From: LMUY01 sp965198895
Lineage (GTDB): Bacteria; Pseudomonadota; Alphaproteobacteria; Acetobacterales; Acetobacteraceae
Direction: 5' to 3'
DNA: 64,000 nt
NCBI GenBank assembly: GCA_965198895.1
Contig: OZ240676.1
Span: 4,836,001 to 4,900,000, forward strand
The position numbers and the translations under genes were made by a program. This document shows positions 17,028-24,773 of this stretch, in pieces (position 1 is the first letter of the stretch; each line of letters starts with the position of its first letter). Below the pieces are notes generated by a model. The model was not told the origin of the DNA. It made no database searches and saw nothing but the letters and a program-made list of their open reading frames with translations.

Positions 17028-17939
17028 CTAACCCCGTAAATCCATCGCTGAACGCAGACCGTCACTGACCATGTTGAAGCATACCGAGGTCGCGAAGATG
17101 CATAGCCCCGGCAGGATCGCGGTAACTGGCTGGCTGTAGATCGCCGTGCGGAGCGTGTTCAGCATCAGCCCCCATTCCGGCTCCGGCGGGCGGGTGCCGA
17201 GGCCGAGGAACGACAGTCCCGACGCCAGGATCATGGACACGCTGATCAGGCTGGTCGCGTAGACGAAGATCGGACCCAACACGTTGGGCAGCACGTGAAC
17301 CCGCACGATCAGCAGCGGCCCGGCCCCGCTGGACCGCGCCGCCTCCACGTAGTCGAGCGAGCGTATCGTGGTGGTGACGGTCTCGGCGACGCGGATGATC
17401 TGCGGTACGAACACCAGAGTGAGCGACAGGATGGCGTTGCTGATGCCCCCGCCCAGCGCGCCGCTGACGGCGACCGCGAGGAGCACGGAGGGGAAGGCGT
17501 AGAACACGTCGGTGGTTCGCATGATCGCCATGTTCACCCAGCCGCCCGCGAAGCCGGCCGTAACCCCCAGCACCCCGCCGATGACGAAGGCCAGCGCGAC
17601 GGGGGTGATGCCGATCGCCCAGGACAGCCGGCCGCCGTACAGCAGCCGGCTCAGCATGTCGCGGCCGAGCTCGTCGGTGCCGAGGGGATAGCCGGGGAAG
17701 CCGGGCGGCTTCAGGCGGCGGAGCATGGCGGTCTGGTAGGGGTCGTGCGGCGCGAGCAGGGGGGCGAAGACGATGGCGAGCAGCAGGAGCAGCAGCATTG
17801 CCGCGAACGCGACGGTGACGTGGTCACGCGACAACCGGCGGCCGACTCCGGCCCAATACGAGCGGCTGCGCTGGCGTGGGGCGGATCGCTCGAGGTTGGC
17901 AGCGGGGGCAGCTACGGCAGGGTTCACTAGTGCGGGCAC
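17028..17939 (-). CDS. Dpp/Opp-type ABC permease, DppC-like
   Basis: Inner-membrane permease of 303 residues for an oligopeptide/nickel-type importer. It has the N-terminal OppC-like region with helix 1 (VTVAFAAMLLLLLLAIVFAP), the GYPLGTDELGRDMLSRLLYG motif typical of DppC, and a C-terminal EAA-type loop (DYVEAARSSGAGPLLIVRVH). It is the last gene of a four-gene operon. Unusually, the start region (GTG) lies inside an intergenic-type repeat; a second in-frame GTG four codons on is an alternative. A CTCTCCC hairpin separates it from the DppB-like gene. Confidence 0.88.
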   Translation of the reverse strand: MPALVNPAVAAPAANLERSAPRQRSRSYWAGVGRRLSRDHVTVAFAAMLLLLLLAIVFAPLLAPHDPYQTAMLRRLKPPGFPGYPLGTDELGRDMLSRLLYGGRLSWAIGITPVALAFVIGGVLGVTAGFAGGWVNMAIMRTTDVFYAFPSVLLAVAVSGALGGGISNAILSLTLVFVPQIIRVAETVTTTIRSLDYVEAARSSGAGPLLIVRVHVLPNVLGPIFVYATSLISVSMILASGLSFLGLGTRPPEPEWGLMLNTLRTAIYSQPVTAILPGLCIFATSVCFNMVSDGLRSAMDLRG

Positions 17940-17974
17940 CCCTCACCCCGACCCTCTCCCGCAAGGGGAGAGGG
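17936..17974. repeat. CTCTCCC hairpin element inside the Dpp-type operon
   Basis: The sequence reads GCACCCCTCACCCCGACC then a 9-bp stem (CCCTCTCCC / GGGAGAGGG) with loop GCAAG. It lies between the DppB-like and DppC-like genes, so if it folds in mRNA it would sit within the transcript and could lower or stabilise expression of one part. A reverse-oriented relative follows livF near 54.2 kb. Confidence 0.6.
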
Positions 17975-17991
17975 AGAAATAAGTGCGCGTC

Positions 17992-18945
17992 TCATGACCG
18001 CTTGATCCTTGGGTCGAGCAGCGTTTGCAGTACGTCCACCACCAGGTTCACCGCGACGAAGAACAACGCCAGCACCAGGATCGTGCCCTGCAGCATCGGC
18101 AGGTCGCGTTGGAAGATGGCGCTGTTCAGCAGCAGGCCGGTGCCGGGCCAACTGAACACGGTTTCCACCAGGATCGACCCGCCCATCAGGTAGCCGAGCT
18201 GCAGCCCCATCACGGCCAGCGCGCCGGGGGCGGCGTTGCGGGCGACGTGGAGGAAGATGCCGCTCCGTAACAGGCCCTTGCCACGGAGCGTGGTCACGAA
18301 ATCCTGCCCCAACACCTCGCCCACGATGCCGCGCACGGTGCGGGTGATGATGCCCATCGGGATAACGCTCAGGGTGATCGCCGGCAGTAGCAGGTACTTC
18401 ACGTGGCCCCAGTTCCACACCCAGTCGGCGGTGTTGCCCGGCCCGGCGCCCATCGCGGGCAGCCAGCCCAGCAGGACGCTGAAGATCACCACCAGTACCA
18501 TGCCCAGCCAGTAATGCGGCACCGACACCCCGGCCACCGCTAGCCCGGTCGCCAGCCGGTCCATCACCGAGCCACGAGCTGCCCCCGCCAGCCCTCCCAG
18601 CACCAGCCCGAGCACGAAGCCGATCAAACACGATACCGCGGCCAGCCGCAGCGTGTTCACCAGGGCCAACGACAGATCCGACCAGACGGAGCGCCCCGTC
18701 GCCAGCGACCGACCGAGATCGCCCGTCGCAACGTGCTCGAGCCACAGGGCGAACTGCACCGGCAACGGTCGATCCAGGCCGTATTCGTGTCTGATCTGGT
18801 CCACCACCTCCTTCGAGGAATCCGGTGGCACGATGGCGTTCACCGGGTCGCCGGGCGCGATGTGCACCAACATGAAGCAGAACAGGCTGACGGCGAGGGC
18901 GATGGGGATCGCGTAGGCGACCCGGCGCAGGATGTACAGCAGCAT
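17992..18945 (-). CDS. Dpp/Opp-type ABC permease, DppB-like
   Basis: 317-residue inner-membrane permease starting MLLYILRRVAYAIPIALAVS, the typical DppB/OppB first helix. It contains APGDPVNAIVPP, the 'RHEYGLDRPLPVQFALWLEH' segment, PHYWLGMVLVVIFSVLLGW and the late VETVFSWPGTGLLL motif. It pairs with the DppC-like subunit. Its ATG overlaps the last base of the upstream ATPase stop (TAATG), showing translational coupling. Confidence 0.9.
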   Translation of the reverse strand: MLLYILRRVAYAIPIALAVSLFCFMLVHIAPGDPVNAIVPPDSSKEVVDQIRHEYGLDRPLPVQFALWLEHVATGDLGRSLATGRSVWSDLSLALVNTLRLAAVSCLIGFVLGLVLGGLAGAARGSVMDRLATGLAVAGVSVPHYWLGMVLVVIFSVLLGWLPAMGAGPGNTADWVWNWGHVKYLLLPAITLSVIPMGIITRTVRGIVGEVLGQDFVTTLRGKGLLRSGIFLHVARNAAPGALAVMGLQLGYLMGGSILVETVFSWPGTGLLLNSAIFQRDLPMLQGTILVLALFFVAVNLVVDVLQTLLDPRIKRS

Positions 18946-19925
18946 TAGGCGGCCACTGGCAAACGGTCGGGCACCAGAATGCAGCGCGCCGCCCGCCCGG
19001 GTTCAGGAGACCGCGGTTCGGGCACCGAAGGCAGGCAAGCGGGTTCGACGTAAGGGCAGCGCGGGGCGAAGGCGCAACCCTGGGGCGGGTGCTCCATGTC
19101 CGGCGGCGCGCCCGGGATGGTGGCGAGCCGCGTGCCGCGCACGCCGCCATGCACGGTGGCGCCTAGCAGTCCCTGGGCATACGGATGCAGCGGAGTGCGC
19201 ATGACCGGCGCGACCGGGCCTTCCTCGATGAAGCGGCCCGCGTACATGACGGCGATGCGGTCGGCCACTTCGCCGGCAACGCCCAAATCGTGGGTGACGA
19301 AGATCATGCCCATGCCCAACTCCGCCTGCAACCGGCGCAGCAGTAGAAGAATTTGGATCTGAACCGTGGCGTCCAGCGCGGTCGTGGGCTCATCGGCCAG
19401 CAGCACTTGCGGGCGGCAGGACAAGGCGATGGCAATCATCATGCGCTGCCGCAACCCGCCGGACAGCTCGTGCGGGAAGGCGTCGAGCCGCCGCTTGGCC
19501 GAGGGCACCTGCACCAGGTCCAGCAACTCCAGCGCCCGGCGGTCCGCCTCGGCGCGGGTGACGGCCTCGTGACGCCGGATGGTTTCGCGGATCTGGTGGC
19601 CGATGGTGAACACCGGGTCGAGCGCGGTCATCGGTTCCTGGAAGATCATCGACACGACGCCGCCGCGGATGTCGGCCAACTGGCGCTCGGAGGCGGCCAG
19701 GATGTCGTGGCCGCCGACTTGCACCTTGCCCGTCATCACCGTCCGCCGCGGTGGGTTCAGCCGCATCAGCGCCCGCAGCGTGACGGATTTGCCGGAGCCG
19801 CTCTCACCCAGGATGCAGAGCGTCTCCCGGGGTGCGACGGTGAAGCTGACGCCTTCGACGGCCCGGACCGTTGCGTCTCGCGACACGAAGCGGACGCGCA
19901 AATCCTGCACGCTCACCAATGTCAT
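18945..19925 (-). CDS. Dpp/Opp-type ABC ATPase, DppD-like
   Basis: 326-residue ATPase of the oligopeptide-type importer. Walker A is GESGSGKSVTLRALM, the signature ELSGGLRQRMMIA, and Walker B VLLADEPTTALD. The C-terminal OppD-type extension has the cysteine set CAFAPRCPYVEPAC, which in this family often binds an Fe-S cluster. The ATG before TLVSVQDLRV is chosen because it overlaps the upstream ATPase stop as ATGA; an upstream in-frame start would add 17 unlikely residues. Confidence 0.9.
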   Translation of the reverse strand: MTLVSVQDLRVRFVSRDATVRAVEGVSFTVAPRETLCILGESGSGKSVTLRALMRLNPPRRTVMTGKVQVGGHDILAASERQLADIRGGVVSMIFQEPMTALDPVFTIGHQIRETIRRHEAVTRAEADRRALELLDLVQVPSAKRRLDAFPHELSGGLRQRMMIAIALSCRPQVLLADEPTTALDATVQIQILLLLRRLQAELGMGMIFVTHDLGVAGEVADRIAVMYAGRFIEEGPVAPVMRTPLHPYAQGLLGATVHGGVRGTRLATIPGAPPDMEHPPQGCAFAPRCPYVEPACLPSVPEPRSPEPGRAARCILVPDRLPVAA

Positions 19926-20947
19926 GCCGCGAGTGCCACCCGGCTGTGGCCGCTGCCGGGTTGCGCGGCCAGGCAAGCTGTTGCGTGTTCGCCGCCTGCC
20001 AACGGGGGTACCGTGACGGCGCAGACCGGCTCGGCCAGCGCACAGCGGGTGCGGAAGCGGCAGCCGGAGGGCGGGTCCACCGGGTTGGGCGGATCGCCGG
20101 TGAGGGGCGGGACGGTGCGGCGGTTCTCCGGATCCATGGAGGGGCGGCTGTCCAGTAGGGCGACCGTGTAGGGGTGGCGGGCGCTGCTGTAGATCGCGTC
20201 CACCGGGCCGATCTCCGCGACCCGGCCGAGATACATCACCAGCACCCGGTCGGCCACGAACTGCACCACGTTGAGGTCGTGGCTGATGAACAAATAGGTC
20301 AGCCCGAACTGTGCCTTGAGGTCCAGCAACAGGTTCAGCACCTGCGCCTCGACGGATTTGTCGAGCGCCGAGACCGGTTCGTCCAGGATCAGCAACCGTG
20401 GCTGCAAGGCCAGCGCCCGGGCGATGTTCACCCGCTGCCGCTGCCCGCCGGACAGCTCGTGCGGGAAGCGGCGGGCATACTGGCCCGGTTCCAAGCCCAC
20501 CGCCGCCAACAGCTCCGCCGCCCGTGCCGCGGCCGGGCGCCGGGCCATGCCGTGCACTTGCGGGGCGAAGGCGATGCTCTCGCCGACGGTCAGCCGGGGG
20601 TTCAACGAGGCGTAGCTGTCCTGGAACACCATCTGCACCTGGCGGCGATAGTCCCTCAGCGGCAGGCCCCCGGCGGCGGGTGCCACCGGCTGGCCATCGA
20701 AGAGCACCGCGCCGGCGGTCGGTTGCAGCAGCGCCATGATCAGCCGGGACGTCGTGGACTTGCCGCAGCCAGACTCACCCACGATGCCGAGCGTCTCGCC
20801 GGCTCGCACGCTGAACGAGACGTCATCCACCGCCCGCACCGACCCGGTGCTGCGGCCCAGCAACCCGCCTGCCAGCGGGAAGTGCTTGGTCAGGCCCCGG
20901 ACGCTGAGGAGGGGCTGCCCGGGCCGTTGGTCGACGCCAGCGATCAT
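19922..20947 (-). CDS. Dpp/Opp-type ABC ATPase, DppF-like
   Basis: 341-residue second ATPase of the importer and first gene of the operon. Motifs are GESGCGKSTTSRLI (Walker A), MVFQDSYASLNPRLTV (Q-loop), ELSGGQRQRVNIARAL (signature) and LLILDEPVSALD (Walker B). The C-terminal domain holds CRFRTRCALAEPVC. The operon order ATPase-ATPase-permease-permease has no binding-protein gene on either side, so the receptor must be encoded elsewhere, possibly the lone one near 54-55.7 kb. Confidence 0.9.
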   Translation of the reverse strand: MIAGVDQRPGQPLLSVRGLTKHFPLAGGLLGRSTGSVRAVDDVSFSVRAGETLGIVGESGCGKSTTSRLIMALLQPTAGAVLFDGQPVAPAAGGLPLRDYRRQVQMVFQDSYASLNPRLTVGESIAFAPQVHGMARRPAAARAAELLAAVGLEPGQYARRFPHELSGGQRQRVNIARALALQPRLLILDEPVSALDKSVEAQVLNLLLDLKAQFGLTYLFISHDLNVVQFVADRVLVMYLGRVAEIGPVDAIYSSARHPYTVALLDSRPSMDPENRRTVPPLTGDPPNPVDPPSGCRFRTRCALAEPVCAVTVPPLAGGEHATACLAAQPGSGHSRVALAA

Positions 20948-21040
20948 ACCATCCTACGTGAGGTTCGGCTCGGGCCTGCAAAAGCGGTGCCAGGGGCGGA
21001 TTGCTTGACGGGGCGAGGCCATCCGGGTCATTTCGTACCC

Positions 21041-22090
21041 ATGCAATTCACCGAGCTGAAGCCGCTGCACTCCTATGCGCGGTTGCCGCCCAACCTGTTC
21101 AATTTCCACAGCACCAACACTGCGACGCTGCGCGCATACTATCGCTTGTTCTGCCAGGAGCGGGTGGAGTGCCCGGCCGAAGGCTACACCGTCATCGACC
21201 ACTGCTACATCTACGACGGCTGCCATGTGATGACGCCGGATCTCGAATGGGTGCCGGATACGGTGGTCGATTACGGGATCGCCGAGAAGATAAAGCCGGT
21301 GATCCAGGACGTGATCCGCGGGCGCCATCACCGCGAACTCGATCCGTCACCCTTCAAGACGGTGGTGATCGCCAAAGCGGGGGCGGACAATTACGGCCAT
21401 GTGCTGACCGACATACTCCCCAAGCTGGTCAACATCGCACGCTCGGGTCTGTCCGCCATCCGCCTGCTGCTGCCGACGGGAATGCGCAACTTCGCCGGTC
21501 TCGTGTCGGCCGTCCTGGCGCAGGCCGGGGTGCAGGCGGAGCTGGAGTTCCATGCGCCGGCAACCCTGAAGGAGGCGCGCGAGGTCTACCTGTTCTCCCC
21601 GGTGGGGCGGCACAATGCCCGCAAATCCACCACGTTCCTGGAACTCGCCGATCGGCTTGCGTCGCTCTACGACATCCGCCTGGCGCGCAGCCGGCGGATC
21701 TACGTCCGGCGCGGGCCGGATGAGAAGCGGGGCTTCCAGCACGCCGCCGACGTGGAAGCGCTGTTCGTCCAGAGTGGCTACGAGAGCGTCTACCCTGCCG
21801 AACTGCCGATCGAGGAGCAGATCCGCCTGTTCGCCGCCGCCAGCCATGTGGCCGGAGCGTTGGGAGCCGGAATGGCCAATATCGGCTGGGCGCCACCGGG
21901 CTGCGACGTGTTGATGATCGATCCTGGTATCGGCGATCTGTATTTCTGGGATTTCAGCTGCTTGCTGAACCAACGGTTTAGCTGGCTGTTTGCGGCCAAG
22001 CTGACAGGGTATACGGCTGAACTTGCACGAAACCATTACGATGTGGACCTGCAACTGCTCGGTTCCACGCTGAGTTCGCTCTACGGATAA
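21041..22090 (+). CDS. Glycosyltransferase family 61 protein
   Basis: 349-residue protein resembling DUF563/GT61 glycosyltransferases (relatives of plant xylosyl- and EGF-domain O-GlcNAc transferases), used in bacteria for capsule or LPS sugars. Markers are DNYGHVLTDILPKLVN, SRRIYVRRGPDEKRGF, and LGAGMANIGWAPPGC. No signal peptide or membrane helix is visible. The frame is open far upstream across the divergent ATPase gene, but MQFTELKPL is the first plausible start clear of that gene. It leads a rightward set with a methyltransferase and an FkbH-like gene. Confidence 0.82.
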   Translation: MQFTELKPLHSYARLPPNLFNFHSTNTATLRAYYRLFCQERVECPAEGYTVIDHCYIYDGCHVMTPDLEWVPDTVVDYGIAEKIKPVIQDVIRGRHHRELDPSPFKTVVIAKAGADNYGHVLTDILPKLVNIARSGLSAIRLLLPTGMRNFAGLVSAVLAQAGVQAELEFHAPATLKEAREVYLFSPVGRHNARKSTTFLELADRLASLYDIRLARSRRIYVRRGPDEKRGFQHAADVEALFVQSGYESVYPAELPIEEQIRLFAAASHVAGALGAGMANIGWAPPGCDVLMIDPGIGDLYFWDFSCLLNQRFSWLFAAKLTGYTAELARNHYDVDLQLLGSTLSSLYG

Positions 22091-22132
22091 GGTCCGGCTC
22101 GTAATGGGCCATCGAGGGAGAGGTTGGTCGCA

Positions 22133-22789
22133 ATGCCACAGATCGCGCAAGCGGTGATGCACGCGCTGTACGGAACCGATATCTGGGCCAATTATCAGCG
22201 CGGGGACGCGCCGCCTGATCTCCAGGGTTGGGCCGGCAACCATCCTTCCCTCGGGATGTTGGCGAGCCAGCCCGGCGCGAAGATCGTGGTCGATGTCGGA
22301 GTGTGGAAGGGCCAGTCGACCATCAACATGGCCGGAGCGATGAAGGCGGCCGGTATCGACGGTTGCATCGTGGCCGTGGATACCTTCCTCGGCTCGCCGG
22401 AACACTGGTGGATGGGCGGCGACCTGTTCAACCGAGTCATGGGGCGGCCCGATATCTACGACCGCTTCCTGCGCAACGTGTACGATGCGGGGCTGACCGA
22501 TTACGTCGTGCCGATGCCGCAGACCTCGGTGACAGCCGCCTACGTGCTGAAGCGGCACAACATCACGCCCGCGGTGGTGCATGTGGACGCCGCGCACGAG
22601 TATGCCGACGTTATCCGCGACGTGGAGAATTACTGGGAGATACTGTCGGTCGGCGGCTACATGATCGGCGACGACTACGACCATGTCTGGCCTGGGGTCG
22701 TCCGCGCCGCAGGGGAGTTCTCCGCTCGCGTCAATCGGCCGTTGAACATCCAGCCGCCCAAGTGGATCCTGCAGAAGACCGAACCCTGA
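22133..22789 (+). CDS. Class I SAM-dependent methyltransferase (Methyltransf_24 type)
   Basis: 218-residue methyltransferase of the kind found in cell-surface glycan and rhamnosyl O-methyl clusters. Motif I is VVDVGVWKGQSTINMA; the acidic end of strand 2 is VAVDTFLG; later VVHVDAAHEYADVIRDVENY and GGYMIGDDYDHVWPGV are typical of this family. The ATG is chosen about 10 bases after GGGAGAGG; a TTG three codons earlier is too close to it. It lies 42 bases after the GT61 gene and 74 before the FkbH-like gene, same strand. Confidence 0.85.
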   Translation: MPQIAQAVMHALYGTDIWANYQRGDAPPDLQGWAGNHPSLGMLASQPGAKIVVDVGVWKGQSTINMAGAMKAAGIDGCIVAVDTFLGSPEHWWMGGDLFNRVMGRPDIYDRFLRNVYDAGLTDYVVPMPQTSVTAAYVLKRHNITPAVVHVDAAHEYADVIRDVENYWEILSVGGYMIGDDYDHVWPGVVRAAGEFSARVNRPLNIQPPKWILQKTEP

Positions 22790-22863
22790 TTTTGGCGCTG
22801 GCTGGCGAGCCAATGGCACAAATGATAGAAGCTGGGACTGCTCGGGCAAGCTGACGAGAGGGC

Positions 22864-24657
22864 ATGATGGTCGACCTAGTTGAACCGATCCGTCTGATCA
22901 TCTGGGATCTCGACGACACCTTCTGGAAAGGCACCCTGACCGAAGGCGGCATCGAGGCGTTCATCCAGGCGAACCACGACCTCGTTCCGGCCCTCGCCCG
23001 GCGCGGCATCATGAGTGCAATCTGCTCCAAGAACGACCACGAGCGCGTCCGCGCGATCCTGCAGGAGCAGGGCCTGTGGGATTACTTCATCTTCCCGTCG
23101 ATCGACTGGTCGCCCAAGGGACCGCGCATCGCAGCCATGGTCGAGGCGATCGGGTTGCGGCCGCCCACGGTCATGTTCATCGACGACAACCCGAACAACC
23201 GCGCCGAGGTGGCCGACACCGTCCCGGGTATCGTCACAGCCAGCGAGGACTTCATCCACAGCATCGCCGGCCATGCCATGTTCGCCGGCAAAGATGACAG
23301 CGGCATGACGCGGCTTGCCCAGTACAAATTGCTGGAGCGCAAGAAGCAGGACGAGGTTCAGGCCGCCGGCGACAATGTCGGCTTCCTGCGCGGCTGCGAC
23401 ATCCGTGTCACGATCGAGCACGACGTGGAAAAGCATATCGACCGCGTCGTCGAACTGATCAACCGCACCAACCAATTGAACTTCACCAAGCAGCGCCTGC
23501 CGGAGGATCTGGCCGGGGCGGGGGCCGAGGCGCTGAAGCAGGTCCGGTATTTCGGCCATCAGGCCGGACTGGTGAAAGTATCCGATCGTTACGGGGAGTA
23601 CGGTTTCGTCGGCTTCTACCTCAAGACGCTTGATGAGGGGTTGGGGGCGGGGAGCCTGAAGCATTTCTGCTTCTCGTGCCGCACCCTCGGGATGGGGATC
23701 GAGCAGTGGGTGTACCAGACGCTTGGCCGCCCCTGGTTGCACCCGGTGGGGGAGGTGTTGTCGGACGTGCACAATGCCAAGCCGGTGGATTGGATCAACC
23801 AAGCCGGGGATGGGGCCGGGTCGGGGCGGCGGCTGGGACAGTTCTCCGAGATCCGGCTGCGGGGCGGCTGCGAGATTTCGGCGCTGGCACACTACTTCAA
23901 GGTGGCCGGCCCGGTGACCTGTGTGGAGACGAATTTCCCGCGGGACATCTTCGTCATCAAGCTCGACACCGCGGCAAGCCTGATCAATTTGGTACAAGGC
24001 GGCCCGGAGCGGCTGGCCCACCTCGAAAGGCTGGACTTCCCGCCCGAGAGCCTGCGCTCGGCGTTCTACGGCTCGGTGTCGGGCGCCACTCTGCTCGTGC
24101 TCAATCTATGGGGCGAGCTGCATATCCCGATGTATCGCCACGAGGATAGCGGGTTTTTCGTGCATTTGGTCGTGTCCGACTTCATGGGTTGGGGCAAGAC
24201 CTATGTCGGCGGTGACGTTGCCGCCTGGACGGACGAGGACCTTGCTGCACAGGCGGATGCGAAGAAGCTGGATCCGTCCGTACGGGAGCGGTTGTTCGCG
24301 ATCGTGGCCGAGTTGCGACGCAACTACGTGTTCGTAGGCCAAGTGGACGAGGCGCAGGTCAAGGCTAATTTACGCGTGATCGCCGACCACATCCCGGCCG
24401 GCGCGACATTGGCTCTGGTGCTGCCGTCCTGCTGGTCGGCTGACGGCTCCGCCAACAAGCGCAACGCCGACCACGCCCGATGGTGCAGTGAGGAGCTTGC
24501 TAGCCGGCCCAACGTCGTGCTGATCGACATCGACCAGTGTATCGAGGCGCCGACGGAGCGCTCGGCCGAGATCGGGGACCATTTCGACCGGATCGTATAC
24601 TACCGGGTCGCCGAGGCGATCATGAGCCGCGTCACTTCGCTGGAACAGGCGGCTTAG
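22864..24657 (+). CDS. FkbH-like HAD-IIIC protein with C-terminal extension
   Basis: 597 residues. The N-terminal HAD-IIIC domain has D15-L-D17-D18-T19, S55-K56-N57, K85 and D107-D108 (FIDDNPNNRAEV). FkbH relatives dephosphorylate bisphosphoglycerate and load glyceryl units onto acyl carrier protein. A GNAT-like middle region follows (about 170-310: RVVELINRTNQLNFTKQRL, YGEYGFVGFYL). The C-terminal ~200 residues include NLWGELHIPMYRHED and end near DHFDRIVYYRVAEAIM, a layout recalling SGNH-like esterases; this is a guess. No carrier-protein or polyketide genes are near; context is glycan assembly, suggesting an acyl or glyceryl decoration. GAGAGG precedes the ATG pair. Confidence 0.8.
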   Translation: MMVDLVEPIRLIIWDLDDTFWKGTLTEGGIEAFIQANHDLVPALARRGIMSAICSKNDHERVRAILQEQGLWDYFIFPSIDWSPKGPRIAAMVEAIGLRPPTVMFIDDNPNNRAEVADTVPGIVTASEDFIHSIAGHAMFAGKDDSGMTRLAQYKLLERKKQDEVQAAGDNVGFLRGCDIRVTIEHDVEKHIDRVVELINRTNQLNFTKQRLPEDLAGAGAEALKQVRYFGHQAGLVKVSDRYGEYGFVGFYLKTLDEGLGAGSLKHFCFSCRTLGMGIEQWVYQTLGRPWLHPVGEVLSDVHNAKPVDWINQAGDGAGSGRRLGQFSEIRLRGGCEISALAHYFKVAGPVTCVETNFPRDIFVIKLDTAASLINLVQGGPERLAHLERLDFPPESLRSAFYGSVSGATLLVLNLWGELHIPMYRHEDSGFFVHLVVSDFMGWGKTYVGGDVAAWTDEDLAAQADAKKLDPSVRERLFAIVAELRRNYVFVGQVDEAQVKANLRVIADHIPAGATLALVLPSCWSADGSANKRNADHARWCSEELASRPNVVLIDIDQCIEAPTERSAEIGDHFDRIVYYRVAEAIMSRVTSLEQAA

Positions 24658-24680
24658 GACCAGCCTGTTTAGGCCTTGCC

Positions 24681-24714
24681 TGCTTAGGTGGGGGCCTTGC
24701 TTAGGTGGGGGCCT
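24681..24714. repeat. 17-bp tandem duplication between convergent genes
   Basis: The unit TGCTTAGGTGGGGGCCT occurs twice head to tail with no mismatch, followed by a partial third (TGCTTG) and a short TCCGC-TCA-GCGGA stem. It lies between the ends of the FkbH-like and tailspike-like genes. It looks like replication slippage, and the nearby stem may help termination. Confidence 0.7.
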
Positions 24715-24773
24715 TGCTTGCGTCAGCCTGGGCCACCCTCTCCGCTCAGCGGAAGGGGGCGGCCTCGCAGGGA

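Noticed and set aside
21347..22849. 500-codon open frame opposite the GT61 and methyltransferase genes
   Set aside because: It spans two well-supported genes and their gap on the other strand and has no recognisable domain.
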